Positions 42,217-50,950 are shown, numbered from the stretch's first letter. The stretch: 64,000 bases of DNA from Psychrobacter sp. JCM 18900 (GCF_904846625.1 NZ_CAJHBL010000003.1:248001-312000), one strand, 5' to 3'. The notes: generated by a model not told the origin, from the sequence alone. Program-made: numbers and translations.

Positions 42217-42879
42217 TCAATCTTTTCTGACTTTGATCACATCTAAGTTTGGATAACTTAATAATATTTCGTACTTCTGTGAACCTCGTTTGGCCTCAAT
42301 CTCAAAGACACCGCGCTTATTTTTTTCCTCAAGATCGATATCTTCAACACGGTAGCCCATCGCTCTTACTTTATTGACAGCACGGCGTTTAATAGTTGGG
42401 TAACGTGCTTCTCTTTTAATAGTGTCTTCGACATCGCCTTTTTTATAGCGCTGACCATTTTGATAATTATCTTGATGCTTGTTTTCTTTATAGCGGTCAT
42501 TATTCTTTTGCGACTTATTATTATCCCAGTTATTTGGCCATGCTTTTTTGCTTGAGCTGATGAGTCTTAGGGCAGGGTAAGTATATTTTAGCTCGTAGGC
42601 TTGGTTGTTCTTTTTAGCATAAGCCGTAAGAGCTCGATCACCACGGTAACTATCAGCTCTGATATCTATAACCTGATAGCCTTTGCGACGCAAGTCTTGT
42701 CGAAGCTGCTGACTTACACGATGAAAGTTATTGTTCTGGCTATTATCACCACCACGATAGACAGGCTGATTGTCATATCCTGAGCCTACAACTGTACAAC
42801 CCACTGTCGTACCCAATAATGCAACGACAAGACCAGTAGACAAAGTGGCCTTAATAGAGAATGGTTTTATCGTTTTCAT
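42217..42879 (-). CDS. Putative lipoprotein with two copies of the repeated PepSY-like domain
   Basis: This 220-residue paralogue of the downstream gene has a signal peptide ending at TVGC (Cys28, imperfect lipobox) and two copies of the same roughly 55-residue domain. The first copy begins QQLRQDLRRKGYQVIDI and ends LRLISSSKK. The second begins RAVNKVRAMGYRVEDI and ends YPNLDVIKVRKD. Between them is an Asn/Lys/Gln/Tyr-rich linker. Its upstream region faces the promoter of the regulatory RNA at 43121, and a GGA lies in the ribosome-binding site (TAGGAT), which would be compatible with CsrA control but proves nothing. Function unknown. Confidence 0.7.
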   Translation of the reverse strand: MKTIKPFSIKATLSTGLVVALLGTTVGCTVVGSGYDNQPVYRGGDNSQNNNFHRVSQQLRQDLRRKGYQVIDIRADSYRGDRALTAYAKKNNQAYELKYTYPALRLISSSKKAWPNNWDNNKSQKNNDRYKENKHQDNYQNGQRYKKGDVEDTIKREARYPTIKRRAVNKVRAMGYRVEDIDLEEKNKRGVFEIEAKRGSQKYEILLSYPNLDVIKVRKD

Positions 42880-43120
42880 GGGGCAGTATCCTATGATGGC
42901 ATTAAGTAGGCAGTTTAGATTATAAATATCTATAACTGCTGTAACTATAAGATTTTGAAGGTATTTTGGTGCGTTGAATTAGTTCGTAATTAATAAGCAT
43001 CTCTAGTAATTCATTGTTCGAAATATTTCCTTACATTATCTATAATAGAGTACAAAACTTTGCGCTAGGTGTCATTTGCGTTAATAAGTTGTAATAATTG
43101 TGGCAAATAAAATATATTGT
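42880..43120. other. Intergenic region between the lipoprotein gene and the GacA box
   Basis: AT-rich sequence of about 240 bases that must hold the promoter of the minus-strand lipoprotein pair. No gene seen. Confidence 0.4.
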
Positions 43121-43138
43121 TGTAAGCATATGCTTACA
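43121..43138 (+). promoter_or_regulatory. GacA upstream activating sequence (GacA box)
   Basis: The perfect 18-bp palindrome TGTAAGCATATGCTTACA matches the GacA box TGTAAG-N6-CTTACA at every defined position. Its centre is about 65 bases before the predicted transcription start of the RNA at 43194, the spacing known for GacA-controlled RsmY/RsmZ-type promoters. Basis: sequence match plus established knowledge of GacS/GacA systems. Confidence 0.85.
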
Positions 43139-43158
43139 CGCAATGACGTTTACGCGAC

Positions 43159-43190
43159 TTAACATACGAGTGAGAGTTAGGCATTATAGT
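43159..43190 (+). promoter_or_regulatory. Predicted promoter of the Rsm-type RNA
   Basis: A -35-like TTAACA (43159-43164) and a -10 candidate CATTAT/TATAGT (43182-43190), spaced 17 or 20 bases. Weak boxes are expected of an activator-dependent promoter. The exact start of transcription is a prediction. Confidence 0.5.
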
Positions 43191-43193
43191 CAC

Positions 43194-43473
43194 ACGGCAT
43201 TAGGGAATGTGACTCAAGGATTGAGTTGACCGCATTAAGGATAATGATTCGATAACTAGCGTCAGGATGACAATAGCGATTGAAGTAAGGACACAGTCCC
43301 TTTGCTGATAGCAGCAAGTAATACTGAAGCTGTAGTGTAGTAAAAAGGGCAGGATGCCCAGTATCACAATATACTGAATATTTGTGCAAGGATGCATGAA
43401 ACGCAGTCGTGATAGGTAACATGGATAGTTAACAATAAAACCGCATAACAATTGATTGCTATGCGGTTTTATT
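43194..43473 (+). ncRNA. CsrA/RsmA-sequestering regulatory RNA (RsmY/RsmZ/CsrB type)
   Basis: A transcript of about 280 nt contains eight GGA motifs (at about 43204, 43218, 43239, 43265, 43289, 43352, 43390 and 43423). At least five are in loops of small perfect hairpins: ACTCA-AGGAT-TGAGT, CATTA-AGGA-TAATG, GTC-AGGAT-GAC, GGGC-AGGAT-GCCC and TGCA-AGGA-TGCA. This is the signature of RNAs that titrate the translational repressor CsrA/RsmA. A GacA box lies upstream at 43121 and an intrinsic terminator closes the RNA. Reading frames on the opposite strand overlap it but have no coding character. The exact family (RsmX, Y, Z or CsrB) cannot be told; the 5' end is uncertain by several bases. Confidence 0.85.
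43437..43473 (+). terminator. Terminator of the Rsm-type RNA
   Basis: Stem AAAACCGCATA and its complement around an inner loop, followed by a T-rich run. Confidence 0.88.
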
Positions 43474-43534
43474 GTGTCTGGAGAATGGTAATTTATTTCT
43501 CCAACAGCTTATCTGTACAGTATAAATCTGATAT

Positions 43535-43567
43535 AAAAAAACCGCATATATCTCTATACGGTTTTTT
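43535..43567 (-). terminator. Terminator of the CsbD gene
   Basis: Arms AACCGCATA and TATACGGTT with one mismatch, flanked on the minus strand by T6 after the stem. It can also act on the plus strand. Confidence 0.75.
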
Positions 43568-43602
43568 AGTTTATTCAGTACAGTAGTTATGAACTAAATA
43601 TA

Positions 43603-43806
43603 TTAATATTTATTTTCTACACGCCAGTCATCTACTTCACGCTCTGCGTCTTCTTTGGCATGACCATAGCGCTCTTGTACACGACCTACTAGCTTGTCAC
43701 GGCTACCTTCGATATGGGTAAGATCGTCGTCTGTTAGCTCGGCCCATTTCTGTTTAACTGAACCTTTCATTTGGTTCCATTCGCCTTTTAGAGTATGTTC
43801 GTTCAT
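43603..43806 (-). CDS. CsbD-family stress protein (YjbJ-like)
   Basis: The 67-residue protein begins MNEHTLKGEWNQMKGSVKQKW and contains two related helical segments, the second with DKLVGRVQERYGHAKEDAE. That is the CsbD/YjbJ family of small, hydrophilic proteins induced by general stress in many bacteria, whose molecular role is not known. The length is typical. The ribosome-binding site AAGGAAG precedes the ATG, and the gene has its own terminator. Confidence 0.93.
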   Translation of the reverse strand: MNEHTLKGEWNQMKGSVKQKWAELTDDDLTHIEGSRDKLVGRVQERYGHAKEDAEREVDDWRVENKY

Positions 43807-44178
43807 TATATTCTTCCTTTTATTGAACTTATTGTGTTTGATTTATTTCTTAATCACTATTTTGATTCTTATTTCATAATATCGATTACTGATAATACTA
43901 TTTAATTTTTATTCTAATTGTATTGCACAAGGATAAATGATTGGTTCCAAATATCTTGTGAGATTAAATATAGGACTTTTCAATTCAGCTGTCTGTATAT
44001 GCTATGTTTATAGTGTTACTTAATTATAGTGGGCGTTTACTAAGTGTTATCTACAGGACCACTGTAGTAGTGCCACGTAAATTGCGTCTATTGTGCGTGA
44101 TAATAATTTCTTCTATGAACTTGTTGTTTATATAAATATTAAGAAAATATATTATTATTCAAAAATACTTATGTAGAT
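43807..44178. other. Intergenic region, no gene seen
   Basis: About 370 AT-rich bases between csbD and the terminator of the next minus-strand gene. They must hold the csbD promoter; nothing else can be supported. Confidence 0.45.
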
Positions 44179-44217
44179 AAAAAAGCAGCTACTCAAAAAT
44201 AGAGTAGCTGCTTTTTT
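44179..44217 (-). terminator. Terminator of the flavin oxidoreductase gene
   Basis: An 11-bp stem (AGCAGCTACTC and complement) with a seven-base loop and A/T runs on both flanks. Confidence 0.9.
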
Positions 44218-44241
44218 ATTGTCTTTGAAATTGATTGAAAG

Positions 44242-45483
44242 TTATTTCGTCGAATATTTATTCAAATACTGATGATAGCGTTTGGTGAGTTTTTTTATTC
44301 GTATACGATCAGAAATCAATGAGAAAATTGGTGAGGCATTTGGTTTGGGCGACTTCCCTTGTCCCATGCGTTGTAATTGTCGCTTGATGACCGCCATTGT
44401 AGCAACTGCACTTAGGGTTTTATCTTTCCAGCGTACCACAGGATTATGAGCACTAAGCGTACTATCATTTTTCCAGCCATTCGGTAGAGCAGGGTTCATG
44501 GCTAATGCGGTTCCCATACCAACCACTTCAATCCCTTGCGCCAGTACCTCTTCTGCGACAGCCAATCGCCTAACGCCACCTGTCGTCATGATAGGCATGG
44601 TAGCGACTTGAGCAATCTCCTTTGCGAAGTCTAAAAAGTAAGCTTCTCGTTGCAACGTACGACCATCTGCTGTGCTGCCTTGCATGGCTGGACTTTCGTA
44701 GCTACCACCTGATAGTTCAACCAAATCTACGGCCAATTCATTCATCGCTGAAATAACCACTTTGGCATCATCTGCATCAAATCCTCCGCGCTGGAAATCG
44801 GCCGAGTTCATCTTAACAGCGACTGCAAAGGTAGGCGCAACTTGAGCACGAACGGCTTTGATTACTTCGATTAACAGTCGCATACGATTCTCAATCGAAC
44901 CGCCGTATTCATCTTTACGTTTATTAGTAAGCGGTGATAAGAATTGAGAAATTAGATAGCCGTGGGCTGCATGAATTTGCACACCATCGAAGCCAGCCTG
45001 TTCTGCTTTTAGTGCACTATCGGCAAACCGCTGGATCAATTGTTCAATATCTTGCTGCGTCATCGCACGAGGTCTGCCAAATAGATGGGAGTGCTTGCCC
45101 AAGTCAATTGCCACGTCAGAAGGTGATAGCACATCGCCACCCATGGCAGCGTATACTTGACGGCCAGGATGGTTGAGCTGCATCCAAACATGGGTATCGT
45201 TTTGCTTGGCAGCATTTGCCCACGCTCTAAAAGGCGCTATCTCACTGTGTTTGTCTAATACGACACCGCCAGGTCCTGTCATAGCGCGGCCATCGACCAT
45301 CACGTTTCCCGTGATTAACAGACCTGTCCCGCCTTCGGCCCAATTTTTGTATAGACAGAGCAGAGTAGGGCCAGGGACTTGACCGATATCAGCCATGTTT
45401 TCTTCCATGGCAGCTTTCGCTAAACGGTTGGGTAATGTAGCGCCACAAGGCAGCACTAAAGGGGAGAATACAGGTGATGTCAT
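44242..45483 (-). CDS. Old-yellow-enzyme-family NADH:flavin oxidoreductase
   Basis: An FMN-binding TIM barrel of 413 residues. It shows the family start PNRLAKAAMEENMAD, the active-site histidine block GVQIHAAHGYLISQFLSP with NKRKDEYGGSIENR, and the C-terminal flavin phosphate site MTTGGVRR...VVGMGTALAMNP. Members reduce alpha,beta-unsaturated carbonyls and similar electrophiles using NAD(P)H. It is transcribed away from the TetR gene at 45694, and an inverted repeat between them is a candidate operator, so the regulator probably controls it. Confidence 0.9.
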   Translation of the reverse strand: MTSPVFSPLVLPCGATLPNRLAKAAMEENMADIGQVPGPTLLCLYKNWAEGGTGLLITGNVMVDGRAMTGPGGVVLDKHSEIAPFRAWANAAKQNDTHVWMQLNHPGRQVYAAMGGDVLSPSDVAIDLGKHSHLFGRPRAMTQQDIEQLIQRFADSALKAEQAGFDGVQIHAAHGYLISQFLSPLTNKRKDEYGGSIENRMRLLIEVIKAVRAQVAPTFAVAVKMNSADFQRGGFDADDAKVVISAMNELAVDLVELSGGSYESPAMQGSTADGRTLQREAYFLDFAKEIAQVATMPIMTTGGVRRLAVAEEVLAQGIEVVGMGTALAMNPALPNGWKNDSTLSAHNPVVRWKDKTLSAVATMAVIKRQLQRMGQGKSPKPNASPIFSLISDRIRIKKLTKRYHQYLNKYSTK

Positions 45484-45539
45484 GATGGTGGCCTAGAAAT
45501 CGTTGTTTTGTGAAGCATGAGTTCTACTATGGGTTTGGC

Positions 45540-45566
45540 TATAGACATATGGTTTAAATGACTATA
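45540..45566. promoter_or_regulatory. Inverted repeat, candidate TetR operator
   Basis: Arms TATAGACAT and ATGACTATA (eight of nine positions complementary) are separated by nine bases, in the intergenic region shared by the flavin oxidoreductase and the TetR gene. The size and place suit a TetR-family operator. No binding evidence exists, so this is inference. Confidence 0.45.
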
Positions 45567-45693
45567 ACCTTATAGCTAAGATATTCGCTGTCGGCAGTTG
45601 ACCATTATCATCACATTTTTTTGGCACAATAGCACCTAAGGTAAATTACTGGCGTGTCGATATAATTATCTATTGAATAGGAAGACCTCTGCA

Positions 45694-46392
45694 TTGAATG
45701 TATTAACGCAAAATTTGACAGTCCCAGTAGAATCTAAACGTGAGCTGGCAAAAGCCAAGACTCGGCGTGCGTTATTAAAAAGTGCCTTGCGGTTGTATAG
45801 TTTGGAAGGTGCTCAGGGCATGAGCATGAATAAAATTGCCAAAGGTGCAGGTATTGCACAGCCCAGTTTTTACAATCATTTTGAGAGCCTAGAGGCGCTA
45901 CAAAATGAGCTGAGCGCCCAACTAAAAGACAATTATCTATCACCGATGCGATTGGCATGGGTCAATATGCTCAAAGATTATGATGTATTGAGTAAAGATC
46001 AGTTTAATCAGCAATGTCGACAATGCTTGATTATGATTTTTGATTCAGCATTTGAGAATATCGCGCTGTTTCAGCATTTGTTAGAGGATCGCCCACGGTT
46101 TAGTGACAGTATAGAAAATCAATCTTCATTGAATAATGGACTGGGCAATCTGATTATCGAAATACAAGAAGAATGGACAGAGATATTTATTCAAGGATTG
46201 CAGTTGTCCAATCGTTCTTGCGAGCGCAGTGCTGTCAATCTATGCGTTGATATGGCGGCGGCACAAGTACATGAGTTGATATTGGGCTGTCATCAGCAGC
46301 GTTACTCAAGACAACAAGCGATTGCCACCTTGAGTATCAGCTTTGACGCACTGTTCGCCAATTTTTTGCACGGAAGCAATACTAGTCAGTAA
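45694..46392 (+). CDS. TetR-family transcriptional regulator
   Basis: The N-terminal helix-turn-helix is typical: KTRRALLKSALRLYSLEGAQ, then MSMNKIAKGAGIAQPSFYNHF. The C-terminal half, about 170 residues, is a helical ligand-binding domain without detectable specificity. No ATG is available in frame near the start; I chose the TTG at 45694 because AGGAAG lies nine bases upstream, and an earlier TTG at 45673 is the alternative. It is divergent from the flavin oxidoreductase and directly upstream of the molybdopterin oxidoreductase, so it may control either. Confidence 0.88.
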   Translation: MNVLTQNLTVPVESKRELAKAKTRRALLKSALRLYSLEGAQGMSMNKIAKGAGIAQPSFYNHFESLEALQNELSAQLKDNYLSPMRLAWVNMLKDYDVLSKDQFNQQCRQCLIMIFDSAFENIALFQHLLEDRPRFSDSIENQSSLNNGLGNLIIEIQEEWTEIFIQGLQLSNRSCERSAVNLCVDMAAAQVHELILGCHQQRYSRQQAIATLSISFDALFANFLHGSNTSQ

Positions 46393-46455
46393 TGATAATA
46401 AGCAAAAATTATTGTCATGAAATCTAGAACAAAAAACACAACAGGGAGAGTAACT

Positions 46456-48654
46456 ATGGCCACAACCACGGCTGTACCAACGTTAGGCGAAGCGCAAACG
46501 CATTTTAGAACTTGTACATTGTGCGAGGCGATGTGCGGTGTCGAAATAAAACATGATGGCGAAAAAGTCTTGTCGATTAAAGGGGATAAAAACGATCCTT
46601 TTTCGCAAGGCTATATTTGTCCGAAAGCCACCGCTTTGCAAGATTTGCATGAAGATCCTGACCGTTTGCGTCAGCCAGTAGAGAGAACAGCTGACGGTTG
46701 GAAATCTATTAGTTGGCCAGAAGCTTTGGATAAAGTCGCCGCAGGTATTCAATCCATACAGCAAAAGTATGGTCAAAATGCACTAGGCGTTTATTTAGGT
46801 AATCCTAACGTACATAACATGGGCGGCATGTTGACCATCAAACAACTGCTTACCAGCTTAAAGACGCGCAGTCGTTTTTCTGCCACCTCTATCGACCAGC
46901 TGCCGCATCATATTATTAGCATGCATCTGTTTGGTCACATGCTGCGCATTCCAGTTCCTGATGTCAATAACACGCAATACATGCTGATCATCGGCGGCAA
47001 TCCGCTGGCTTCCAACGGCAGTATCATGACTGCGCCCAACATGCGTCAAAAGCTAAAAGATATTAAAGCGCGCGATGGCAAGGTAGTAGTGGTTGATCCA
47101 AGACGTACCGAAACTGCCGATATCGCTAGTGAGCACCACTTTATTCGTCCAGCGACGGACGTATTGCTGCTATTGGCTATGCTAAATGAAATCTATACGC
47201 AGGGTTATGCCAAGCTCGATACTAGAGTGGCTGCCTTGGCACCTGAGATCGATCGACTTGCTTTGTTTGCTGAACAATATACGCCTGAGTCAGTGGCAGA
47301 TATCACGGGTATTACCGCAGCCGAAATCAAACGTATCGTCAAAGAGTTTTGTGAAGCGGAAAGCTCAGTTTGTTATGGTCGTATGGGCATCTCAGTACAA
47401 GAGTTTGGTTTGCTAAGCCAATATCTATCTATGGTCATCAATATCGTCACGGGTCGTTTAGATGAAGTGGGTGGACTCATGTTCCCAAATCCTGCTGTCG
47501 ATGTTGTGAACAGTTCTGGCCCAGGCTATTTGGGTAAACGTCATAGCCGTGTAAGTAATCTGCCTGATTTTAATGGTGAGTATCCAGTGGTTGCAATGGC
47601 AGATGAAATGTTAGTCGAAGGGGAAGGCCAGTTAAAGGGATTCGTTACGGTCGCTGGCAACCCGGTTCTGAGTACGCCAAATGGTGAAAAATTGGACGAA
47701 GCATTATCTCAGTTAGAATTTATGGTTTCGCTTGATTATTTCGTGACTGAGACCAGTCGCCATGCCAATATTATTTTGCCGCCTGTATCACCATTAGAGC
47801 GCGACCATTATGACATTACTTTTAACGGCTTTGCCGTGCACAATGTCGCCAAATATTCGCCTGCTTTGTTTGACAAAACTGACGATACCAAGCATGACTG
47901 GGAGATTTATTTAGGACTGGCAGATCGCTTAGACAAAGATGCGCCAGAAGCAACACAAAAAGAACGTGCCGCGACAAAAGCCTTTGGTCCCAAGTTTTTG
48001 TTGGAGCAAGGTCTAAAGTATGGACCTCATAAAGAGGTGACATTTGAAGCCTTAGTCAAAAATCCGCATGGTATTGATTTGGGTCCGTTGCATCGTATGT
48101 TGCCAGAGGCAATCAAACACGCTGATAAACAAATTCATCTTCATGTTGATTTTTATCAGTCAGATTTGGCCCGTGTCAAAGAGATGGTACAGCAGTACAA
48201 CAGTAATGAGATTTTGCTAATCGGTCGTCGTCATGTACGTAGTAACAACTCATGGTTGCACAATAGCCATCGATTGGTAAAAGGTAAATCTCGCTGTACA
48301 TTGATGTTGCATCCGCAAACGGCAGCGCAACATGGCATTGTAGACGGTCAAGATGTCAGAGTAACTTCTCGAGTAGGTAGCGTGGTCATTGCAGCAGAAG
48401 TGACGGATGAGCTGATGCCAGGAGTGGTCAGCATTCCGCATGGCTTTGGTCACGGTCGTAAAGGGGTTAAGCAAAAGATTGCGCAAGCGCATGCAGGTGT
48501 CAGCGTTAATGATTTGACCGATGAGACGTTGATTGATCAGTTGAGTGGTAATGCCGCCGTTAATGGTGTGCCTGTGCAATTAGAAGCATTGGATATGGGT
48601 GTAGATGGCTTATCTACTGCTACAGAGACTGTAGCGGAAGGCGCACTAGCATAA
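46456..48654 (+). CDS. Molybdopterin-dependent oxidoreductase
   Basis: About 732 residues of the DMSO-reductase superfamily. Near the N-terminus is a 4Fe-4S site, CTLCEAMCG with a further Cys in GYICPKA. The cofactor-binding blocks follow: IIGGNPLASNG, VVVDPRRTETAD and the C-terminal molybdopterin-dinucleotide domain ending ...SIPHGFGHG. The substrate (formate, nitrate or other) is not readable, and no partner electron-transfer subunit lies beside it. I chose the ATG at 46456 with GGGAG upstream; a start at 46417 would add 13 unconserved residues. It follows the TetR gene by about 60 bases, likely in one operon. Confidence 0.9.
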   Translation: MATTTAVPTLGEAQTHFRTCTLCEAMCGVEIKHDGEKVLSIKGDKNDPFSQGYICPKATALQDLHEDPDRLRQPVERTADGWKSISWPEALDKVAAGIQSIQQKYGQNALGVYLGNPNVHNMGGMLTIKQLLTSLKTRSRFSATSIDQLPHHIISMHLFGHMLRIPVPDVNNTQYMLIIGGNPLASNGSIMTAPNMRQKLKDIKARDGKVVVVDPRRTETADIASEHHFIRPATDVLLLLAMLNEIYTQGYAKLDTRVAALAPEIDRLALFAEQYTPESVADITGITAAEIKRIVKEFCEAESSVCYGRMGISVQEFGLLSQYLSMVINIVTGRLDEVGGLMFPNPAVDVVNSSGPGYLGKRHSRVSNLPDFNGEYPVVAMADEMLVEGEGQLKGFVTVAGNPVLSTPNGEKLDEALSQLEFMVSLDYFVTETSRHANIILPPVSPLERDHYDITFNGFAVHNVAKYSPALFDKTDDTKHDWEIYLGLADRLDKDAPEATQKERAATKAFGPKFLLEQGLKYGPHKEVTFEALVKNPHGIDLGPLHRMLPEAIKHADKQIHLHVDFYQSDLARVKEMVQQYNSNEILLIGRRHVRSNNSWLHNSHRLVKGKSRCTLMLHPQTAAQHGIVDGQDVRVTSRVGSVVIAAEVTDELMPGVVSIPHGFGHGRKGVKQKIAQAHAGVSVNDLTDETLIDQLSGNAAVNGVPVQLEALDMGVDGLSTATETVAEGALA

Positions 48655-48680
48655 AGTTAATCATACCTTTGTAAAAGTAT

Positions 48681-48713
48681 AAAAAAGGCGTTCACGTAAA
48701 GTGAGCGCCTTTT
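48681..48713. terminator. Bidirectional terminator
   Basis: Stem AGGCGTTCAC and GTGAGCGCCT with one G-T pair, flanked by A6 and T4. It serves the molybdopterin enzyme gene and the converging dadA. Confidence 0.85.
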
Positions 48714-48746
48714 ATTGTTTGTAATCTGCATATATCACTGATCTGA

Positions 48747-50099
48747 TTAAACGCTCATACCGATAAAATCAAAATCGACATGAGGGGTTTCGCCTTGGAT
48801 TAATAAACTAAGGGCTTTTGCAGAGCCGCAAGAGTGTGTCCATCCTAATGTGCCATGCCCTGTATTGAGCCATAAATTATCAAAAGTCGCTGAAGCGTTA
48901 TGACTACCATGTTTGACTTGACCGCAGTGTGCGCGACCAATCAAAGGTACGTTCGATGGGGTCATCGGGCGCAGTCCTGTCCAATATTGCACCGAGTTTG
49001 CGATAATGCCTTTCGGAAATAATTGCTGCACACGCCGAGTGATGGCTTCACAGCGCGTAGCGTTTAAGTCTAGGTTGTAGCCGTTAAACTCCGCGGTACC
49101 AGCGACTCGCAATTTGTCACCCAGTCGTGAGGTGACTAGTTTAAACTCATCATCAATCAGACTGACAAAAGGCGCTAAGTGCGGCGCGCGTGGATTCACC
49201 GTATAGGTAGCCGAATATCCCTTTGCCGGAAAAATAGGTACATGGATGCCCAATGGTTTTAGTAGAGGTACGCTATAGCTGCCAAGCGCGACCACATGAC
49301 TATCAGCCGTGAAGGTCTGCGCGTTTTCGCCTTTTGGACGGATGGTAATACTGTGTACATGCGGACGCGCAGAGTCGGTATCGGTATTGAGCGCTAAAAT
49401 TTCGGTATCATATAAAAACTGTACGCCAGCATCGATACAGCGCTGTGCCAATCGTTGGGTAAATAGATGCGCATTGCCAGACTCATCACGACTGGTATAA
49501 GTCGCTCCAGTGAGCTTATGCGCAATTGGGTAAAGCGCTGGTTCTAAGTTGACAGCATTATTGATATCAATCACATGGCGCTCACAACCAAGTGCTTGCA
49601 TCCGTTCAGTTGGTTCGATAGCCGCATCAAACTCTGCCTGATTGGTATAAAAATGCATGATACCGCGTGTTTGCTGCTCGTAATTAATACCGATATCTGC
49701 ACGCAGCTGCTGCAAAGTGTCTCTAGAATATAATCCTAAGCGTACCATTTGCACCAGGTTGGCATCGGCTCTATCGGCGCGGCACTCTTGCAGAAACTGC
49801 ATGGCCCATTTGAGCTGCGCTTTATCCGCACGCAAGCGATACAATAGCGGAGCATCTTCTTTAAACAACCATTTGAGCGCTTTCATCGGGGTCGCAGGAT
49901 TGGCCCAAGGCGTGGCATGTGAGACAGATATTTGACCGCCATTGGCAAATGATGTTTGCATACCTGCCGCTGACTCGCGTTCAATCACGGTCACATCATA
50001 GCCTGCCTGACGTAGATACCATGCGGTGGTCACGCCCACCACGCCTGCTCCGAGTACCGCAATATGTGTCATAGGATTCTCTATGCTCATGTTAGTCAT
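48747..50099 (-). CDS. dadA: D-amino-acid dehydrogenase small subunit-type enzyme
   Basis: An FAD-dependent oxidoreductase with the dinucleotide-binding motif IAVLGAGVVGVTTAWYL at about residues 13-29. Other family landmarks are VIERESAAGMQTSFANGGQ, GYSATYTV and the end LWLNTGHGTLGWTHSCGSAK. DadA oxidises D-amino acids such as D-alanine to keto acids and passes electrons to the respiratory chain. The protein is about 450 residues, normal for the family. The start is uncertain: in-frame ATGs lie at 50099, 50090 and 50072, none with a strong ribosome-binding site. Confidence 0.9.
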   Translation of the reverse strand: MTNMSIENPMTHIAVLGAGVVGVTTAWYLRQAGYDVTVIERESAAGMQTSFANGGQISVSHATPWANPATPMKALKWLFKEDAPLLYRLRADKAQLKWAMQFLQECRADRADANLVQMVRLGLYSRDTLQQLRADIGINYEQQTRGIMHFYTNQAEFDAAIEPTERMQALGCERHVIDINNAVNLEPALYPIAHKLTGATYTSRDESGNAHLFTQRLAQRCIDAGVQFLYDTEILALNTDTDSARPHVHSITIRPKGENAQTFTADSHVVALGSYSVPLLKPLGIHVPIFPAKGYSATYTVNPRAPHLAPFVSLIDDEFKLVTSRLGDKLRVAGTAEFNGYNLDLNATRCEAITRRVQQLFPKGIIANSVQYWTGLRPMTPSNVPLIGRAHCGQVKHGSHNASATFDNLWLNTGHGTLGWTHSCGSAKALSLLIQGETPHVDFDFIGMSV

Positions 50100-50163
50100 G
50101 ACAGGGGCTCTGTATTAAACTACCGTCAACTTAGCTGCGTCGCTTGCCTGATTCGATGTGCTT

Positions 50164-50916
50164 TCATTTCGGGCGTGCGACATCTACTTGTAGTGCAGCT
50201 GGCAAGTCCAATATGCTCAAATCACTCTCTGCCAATTGTTCAGGACGTGCCACGACCAAAGCGGTAAAGCCATCGTCATTTTTCATCGCATTGACCACTT
50301 GGATTTTATCGAGCTTGTCACCTGCGTTTGGTACTGCACCGGTGCCTTGTACATAGTGCAAAAATGCTTTGGGTGCAGATTTAAAGTAGATGCGAGCGAT
50401 GACTTCTTGACCCAAGTAGCAGCCTTTATCATAGTCCATGCCGCCGCGCTGATGCAGGCGCAGCTCTTGCGGTTGAAACTCACCTTGAGTCGCGGCCACA
50501 ATCCAATAATTACCAGTAGCTAAGCTGCATGCCATCCAAGCCCGCGTATCCTCAGCAGTATTATGGTCGTCTTTATGGCTAAAAGTTGGCTCATTTGCTA
50601 GCACGCAAGGATAAACCGCTGCTGGTGCACTGGTTTCAAATTTAGAAAATGCCCCGTACTTATTAAGATGCGCCTGCAAAGACTCAGCACAATCGCTACT
50701 TATGACCACATCATAATGTTTTTCTGCTTGTTTTTTGATCCAGATACCGAACTCAATACGACCTTTTAGGTTACCGATGGCGGCGGCCTGATAGCTAAGC
50801 CCGAGTTTGGTAACGTCACAAGTCAATTGCCCTTGCAAGAACTTTTCGGCGTCCTCGCCTTGGATAGTTAATTGCGAAAACTGCGGTACGGCTGATAAAT
50901 TTGAAGACTGAGTCAT
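50164..50916 (-). CDS. ygfZ: Folate-binding protein YgfZ
   Basis: The hallmark of the family, KGCYLGQEV with the functional Cys, is near residue 165, and the N-terminal QFSQLTIQGEDAEKFLQGQ and the GcvT-like fold match. YgfZ helps assemble or repair certain Fe-S enzymes in a folate-dependent way. The length of 250 residues is somewhat short compared with E. coli. The ribosome-binding site AAGGAT precedes the ATG. A MITE-like element lies 34 bases upstream of the start, between it and yjdM, so the promoter must be in or beyond the element. Confidence 0.9.
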   Translation of the reverse strand: MTQSSNLSAVPQFSQLTIQGEDAEKFLQGQLTCDVTKLGLSYQAAAIGNLKGRIEFGIWIKKQAEKHYDVVISSDCAESLQAHLNKYGAFSKFETSAPAAVYPCVLANEPTFSHKDDHNTAEDTRAWMACSLATGNYWIVAATQGEFQPQELRLHQRGGMDYDKGCYLGQEVIARIYFKSAPKAFLHYVQGTGAVPNAGDKLDKIQVVNAMKNDDGFTALVVARPEQLAESDLSILDLPAALQVDVARPK

Positions 50917-50950
50917 TGTTATTATCCTTCTGATGAGAGCTTACTTATTA

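Noticed and set aside
43177..43451. Two minus-strand reading frames of about 80 codons
   Set aside because: They lie antisense to the GGA-hairpin RNA, overlap each other in different frames, have no ribosome-binding site and no coding character. The plus-strand RNA explains the region.
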